NCBI GenBank assembly: GCA_027485075.1
Contig: JAIXRT010000252.1
Location: 1-7,071, forward strand
Length of the DNA stretch: 7,071 bases
From: Cytophagaceae bacterium
Lineage (GTDB): Bacteria; Bacteroidota; Bacteroidia; Cytophagales; Spirosomataceae
Direction: 5' to 3'
Shown here: piece by piece, positions 4,966-7,071 of the stretch
Layout of the letters: each line of letters starts with the position of its first letter
How positions within the stretch are numbered: position 1 is the stretch's first letter
Program-made: the position numbers and the translations under genes
Notes under the pieces: generated by a model
What the model was told of the DNA's origin: nothing
The model's database searches: none
Seen by the model: only the letters and a program-made list of their open reading frames with translations

Positions 4966-6972
4966 TTAATAGCTCAATCCTTGCCCAAAAGCAAACAATC
5001 CATACCCTGGACCTTCCATATGCCCTGGCACATCTGATTTGTTCGCCTCAACTGCGGCTTGATTCACCGGTGTTGTAAATGGCATTTTGCCCGTCGGATT
5101 AAATGCCCCCGTGACAATATCTAAAAGCGCATCTTGCGTTGTCCCAAAGGTCGCGATGATCGACTTTGCTTTTCCCTTATCGATTTCCTCAATCACCCAT
5201 GGATTCGTGTAATTGATCGCTAGGATCGTTGGCTTCGCGTTCAAGATGTCATTCACATGCGCAACGTCAATGCGGTTTGCCGATAAATTCAAATCTATTT
5301 TTGAACCCTGTGAACTGAATAAACCACCGGCCGTTGGAACCAACCATAACAATACGACATCGGCCTCCTCTTTCGTTGACACAAATTCTAGACCTGCATA
5401 CTCTGGCTTGGAAACCTTAATAGCCTCACCGGCATTGCGTCCTGATTGGAAATAAGTCTCGAAATAGACTTTGGTTTTCTTCGCCAAAGGCAAGCGTTTT
5501 TCATCATTACGAAGTAAGACAATCGACTTGCGGAGTGCGAGATTTGCGGCATCGACGGCTGCTTTATTGCCAACCGTTTTTACTGCTTCCTCCACATTCA
5601 CGTAGGGGTTTTCAAAAAGGCCTAATTCGAATTTCTCTTTTAATAGTTTAGATACCGACTGGTCAATGCGCGCTTCTGAAACCATGCCTTTTTTTACCAC
5701 CTCTATTAAGGTAGTTGGATCAGCTGCCCCAGAGAAAATATCTACACCCGCGTTAAGCGCTTTTTGGTAACGCTCCGGAATGCTTATGTTTTCTACGCCC
5801 CATGGCATCATTTCGATTGGGCCTGTATCGGAATTTATGATTCCCTTGAAGCCTAATTTATTTTGCAATAATTCGCCTATGATCGCTTTGTTGTATGAGA
5901 ATCCTACCGCCTCAAATTCCTTGCCTTTCGGGGCGGAATAGTACGGCATAATTGCGGAAGTTCCCGCTGCGATGGCTGCCTGGAAAGGTTTTACATGGTA
6001 GTCAAACATGCCACCTGGATAGTGCGCAAATTTTCCCCAATCAAAGTGTGAATCTTGTCCGCCTTCTTGTGGCCCTCCACCTGGGAAATGTTTGGTGGTC
6101 ATGGCAACTGACGTGTTGGTTAATTTCTTTCCTTGGAAACCCAATACAATCTGGGTAATCATGTTGGACGCCAAATCCGCATCCTCCCCAAAAGTTCCTT
6201 CTACACGGCCCCAACGAGGCTCAGTTGCTAAATCGGCCATGTACATATAGCCCTTACGTAATCCCACGGCACGCCATTCCGCTGCCGCTGTTTCCGCAAA
6301 TTTGCGGGTTAAATCGAAATCGCGCATGGCCGCTAAGCCTAATTCGCCAGGCCATTTTGAAAATGCCGTTAGGCCCACGCTCAATCCCACCGATGCATCT
6401 GTAGTCACATGATTGCGTGGGTTCGAAGCGACGATGGCCGGAATACCGAGGCGTGTGCTTTCGCAAAGTTCTTGTAAGTTGTTAGACCATTTGGCCATAA
6501 TTTCAGGCGACGCACTTGCGCGCAAAATGAAGTGGCGTAAGTGAAATTGCGTTACGCCTTTGGTGGTGCCGGCAGCGGACATATTAGGTGCTCCCAGCGG
6601 TTTACGGGTAAACATATTGGTGTTTTGCACCAAATCCTCCTCGTTAAATCCTTCCGTAATTTTAGGCCGAGGTCCCGCGTTCCCTTGAACGCCATTATTG
6701 AAAACTTGGTCGCCACCCATACGCGTGGTGCTGATGAGCATGAATCCAAGTTTTTCCTCTAAGGTCATTTGAGAAACTAAATCTTTGATCCGCGCGTCTA
6801 CTGGCAAACGCCAATCCTCGTATTTGTCCAGTTTGTTGTTCTTATTTAAGTCTTTAAAGGACAATTTTCCTACTCGCAAGGTAGGTGTTTTCATGGCCAC
6901 CAACACAGGTTGTGTCTGGGCAAACATGGAGCCTGATGCAAAAAGCAATGCTAGGAGGATACGTGATTTCAT
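4966..6972 (-). CDS. Exported glycoside hydrolase family 3 protein (beta-glucosidase-like)
   Basis: This 668-aa enzyme probably cleaves beta-linked glucosides or other short glycans by the retaining GH3 mechanism outside the cytoplasm. A Sec signal peptide (about 1-18, SMFA-QT) lacks a lipobox Cys, so the mature protein is likely periplasmic or secreted. Residues 41-52 form a canonical EF-hand-type calcium loop (D41, N43, N45, D49, E52). The (beta/alpha)8 GH3 N-terminal domain covers about 60-450, with EPRWGRVEGTFGED 251-264, substrate-binding KHFPGGG 294-300 and the likely nucleophile D382 in NSDTG. The GH3 C-terminal domain spans about 480-668 and ends in YGLFAFGQGLSY. The fibronectin III domain found after this point in BglX-type enzymes is absent. 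I could not place the acid/base Glu, and the true substrate cannot be read from sequence. The ATG at 6972 follows an A-rich leader (AAAGAAAGAAAAAACCC). It is a single gene ending at the shared hairpin. Confidence 0.92.
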   Translation of the reverse strand: MKSRILLALLFASGSMFAQTQPVLVAMKTPTLRVGKLSFKDLNKNNKLDKYEDWRLPVDARIKDLVSQMTLEEKLGFMLISTTRMGGDQVFNNGVQGNAGPRPKITEGFNEEDLVQNTNMFTRKPLGAPNMSAAGTTKGVTQFHLRHFILRASASPEIMAKWSNNLQELCESTRLGIPAIVASNPRNHVTTDASVGLSVGLTAFSKWPGELGLAAMRDFDLTRKFAETAAAEWRAVGLRKGYMYMADLATEPRWGRVEGTFGEDADLASNMITQIVLGFQGKKLTNTSVAMTTKHFPGGGPQEGGQDSHFDWGKFAHYPGGMFDYHVKPFQAAIAAGTSAIMPYYSAPKGKEFEAVGFSYNKAIIGELLQNKLGFKGIINSDTGPIEMMPWGVENISIPERYQKALNAGVDIFSGAADPTTLIEVVKKGMVSEARIDQSVSKLLKEKFELGLFENPYVNVEEAVKTVGNKAAVDAANLALRKSIVLLRNDEKRLPLAKKTKVYFETYFQSGRNAGEAIKVSKPEYAGLEFVSTKEEADVVLLWLVPTAGGLFSSQGSKIDLNLSANRIDVAHVNDILNAKPTILAINYTNPWVIEEIDKGKAKSIIATFGTTQDALLDIVTGAFNPTGKMPFTTPVNQAAVEANKSDVPGHMEGPGYGLFAFGQGLSY

Positions 6973-7034
6973 GGGTTTTTTCTTTCTTTGTATAGGAAAG
7001 CAATTTCCTTCTTAATTCTAATCAGTAAAAAAGG
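6973..7034. promoter_or_regulatory. Divergent intergenic region upstream of the GH3 gene
   Basis: This 62-base A/T-rich gap separates the GH3 gene from a plus-strand gene starting at 7035, so it should carry at least part of both promoters. It holds a small hairpin-capable inverted repeat at 6994-7009. No exact TAnnTTTG box was found on either strand; TAATTCTA (7013-7020), about 22 bases after a TTG at 6988-6990, is only a weak plus-strand candidate. The GH3 promoter may lie inside the neighbouring gene. Confidence 0.5.
6994..7009. repeat. Short inverted repeat between divergent genes
   Basis: AGGAAA and TTTCCT form a perfect 6-bp stem around a GCAA loop (GNRA type when read as plus-strand RNA). 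It has no following T-run in the expected place and lies upstream of both genes, so an operator is more plausible than a terminator. At this size it could also be chance. Confidence 0.3.
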
Positions 7035-7071
7035 ATGAAAGACCCGAATGTTGACGAATTCATACAAAGTG
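7035..7071 (+). CDS. Start of a gene cut by the right edge, possibly YdeI/DUF1801 type
   Basis: An ATG at 7035, directly after the A/G-rich AAAAAAGG, opens a frame reading MKDPNVDEFIQS and runs to the window edge (12 codons). The opening resembles the usual beginning of YdeI / DUF1801 family proteins (M-x-P-x-V-D-x-F), small cytoplasmic proteins of poorly known function. Twelve residues are too few for a firm family call. The divergent position relative to the GH3 gene and the normal start context support a real gene. Confidence 0.45.
   Translation, partial: MKDPNVDEFIQS

Noticed and set aside
6254..6466. Extra minus-strand open frame inside the GH3 gene as a sign of a frameshift
   Set aside because: The GH3 reading frame is continuous through this region with all motifs in order, so the alternative frame is chance.
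6986..7069. CTTTGTAT (6986-6993) and ATACAAAG (7062-7069) as paired operator half-sites
   Set aside because: Two 8-base inverted copies about 70 bases apart in an A/T-rich region can easily arise by chance, and the second lies inside the coding start of the right-edge gene.

Overview
The window looks like the chromosome of a member of the Bacteroidota (Cytophagales/Flavobacteriales-like). The protein families resemble their Bacteroidota versions, ribosome binding sites are A-rich with no clear Shine-Dalgarno sequence, and one gene is preceded by a TAnnTTTG-type -7 box. Base composition is moderate, a little below 50% GC by eye, and similar throughout. I see no mobile element, tRNA, rRNA or CRISPR array. 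I could not narrow the genus from sequence alone.

Left part (1-4222) is a light-dependent DNA repair / photoreceptor cluster. A small DUF2805 (TIGR03643) protein, cut by the left edge, is followed with a 1-base overlap by a photolyase FAD-domain protein that lacks the usual N-terminal antenna domain. Two genes face them on the minus strand: a photolyase/cryptochrome of the antenna + FAD type (487 aa), then, with an ATGA overlap, a PhrB/CryB-like (DPRP) photolyase (478 aa). The two units run into each other and their coding ends overlap by 21 bases. So three photolyase-superfamily proteins from three different clades sit within 4 kb. Each departs from the textbook enzyme. The first has an antenna-like segment apparently moved to its C-terminus. 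The DPRP protein lacks all four iron-sulfur cysteines. The 487-aa protein has replaced several residues that define CPD photolyases. I read the set as complementary repair or light-sensing enzymes, which is inference.

Middle part (4223-4965): an 85-base divergent intergenic region with a good Bacteroidota promoter for a 210-aa exported, beta-rich protein of unknown function, followed by a hairpin terminator shared with the convergent gene to its right.

Right part (4966-7071): an exported glycoside hydrolase family 3 enzyme on the minus strand, with an EF-hand-like calcium loop near its N-terminus. Diverging from it, the first 12 codons of another gene, possibly of the YdeI/DUF1801 type, run off the right edge. 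These right-hand genes have no evident functional link to the photolyase cluster.
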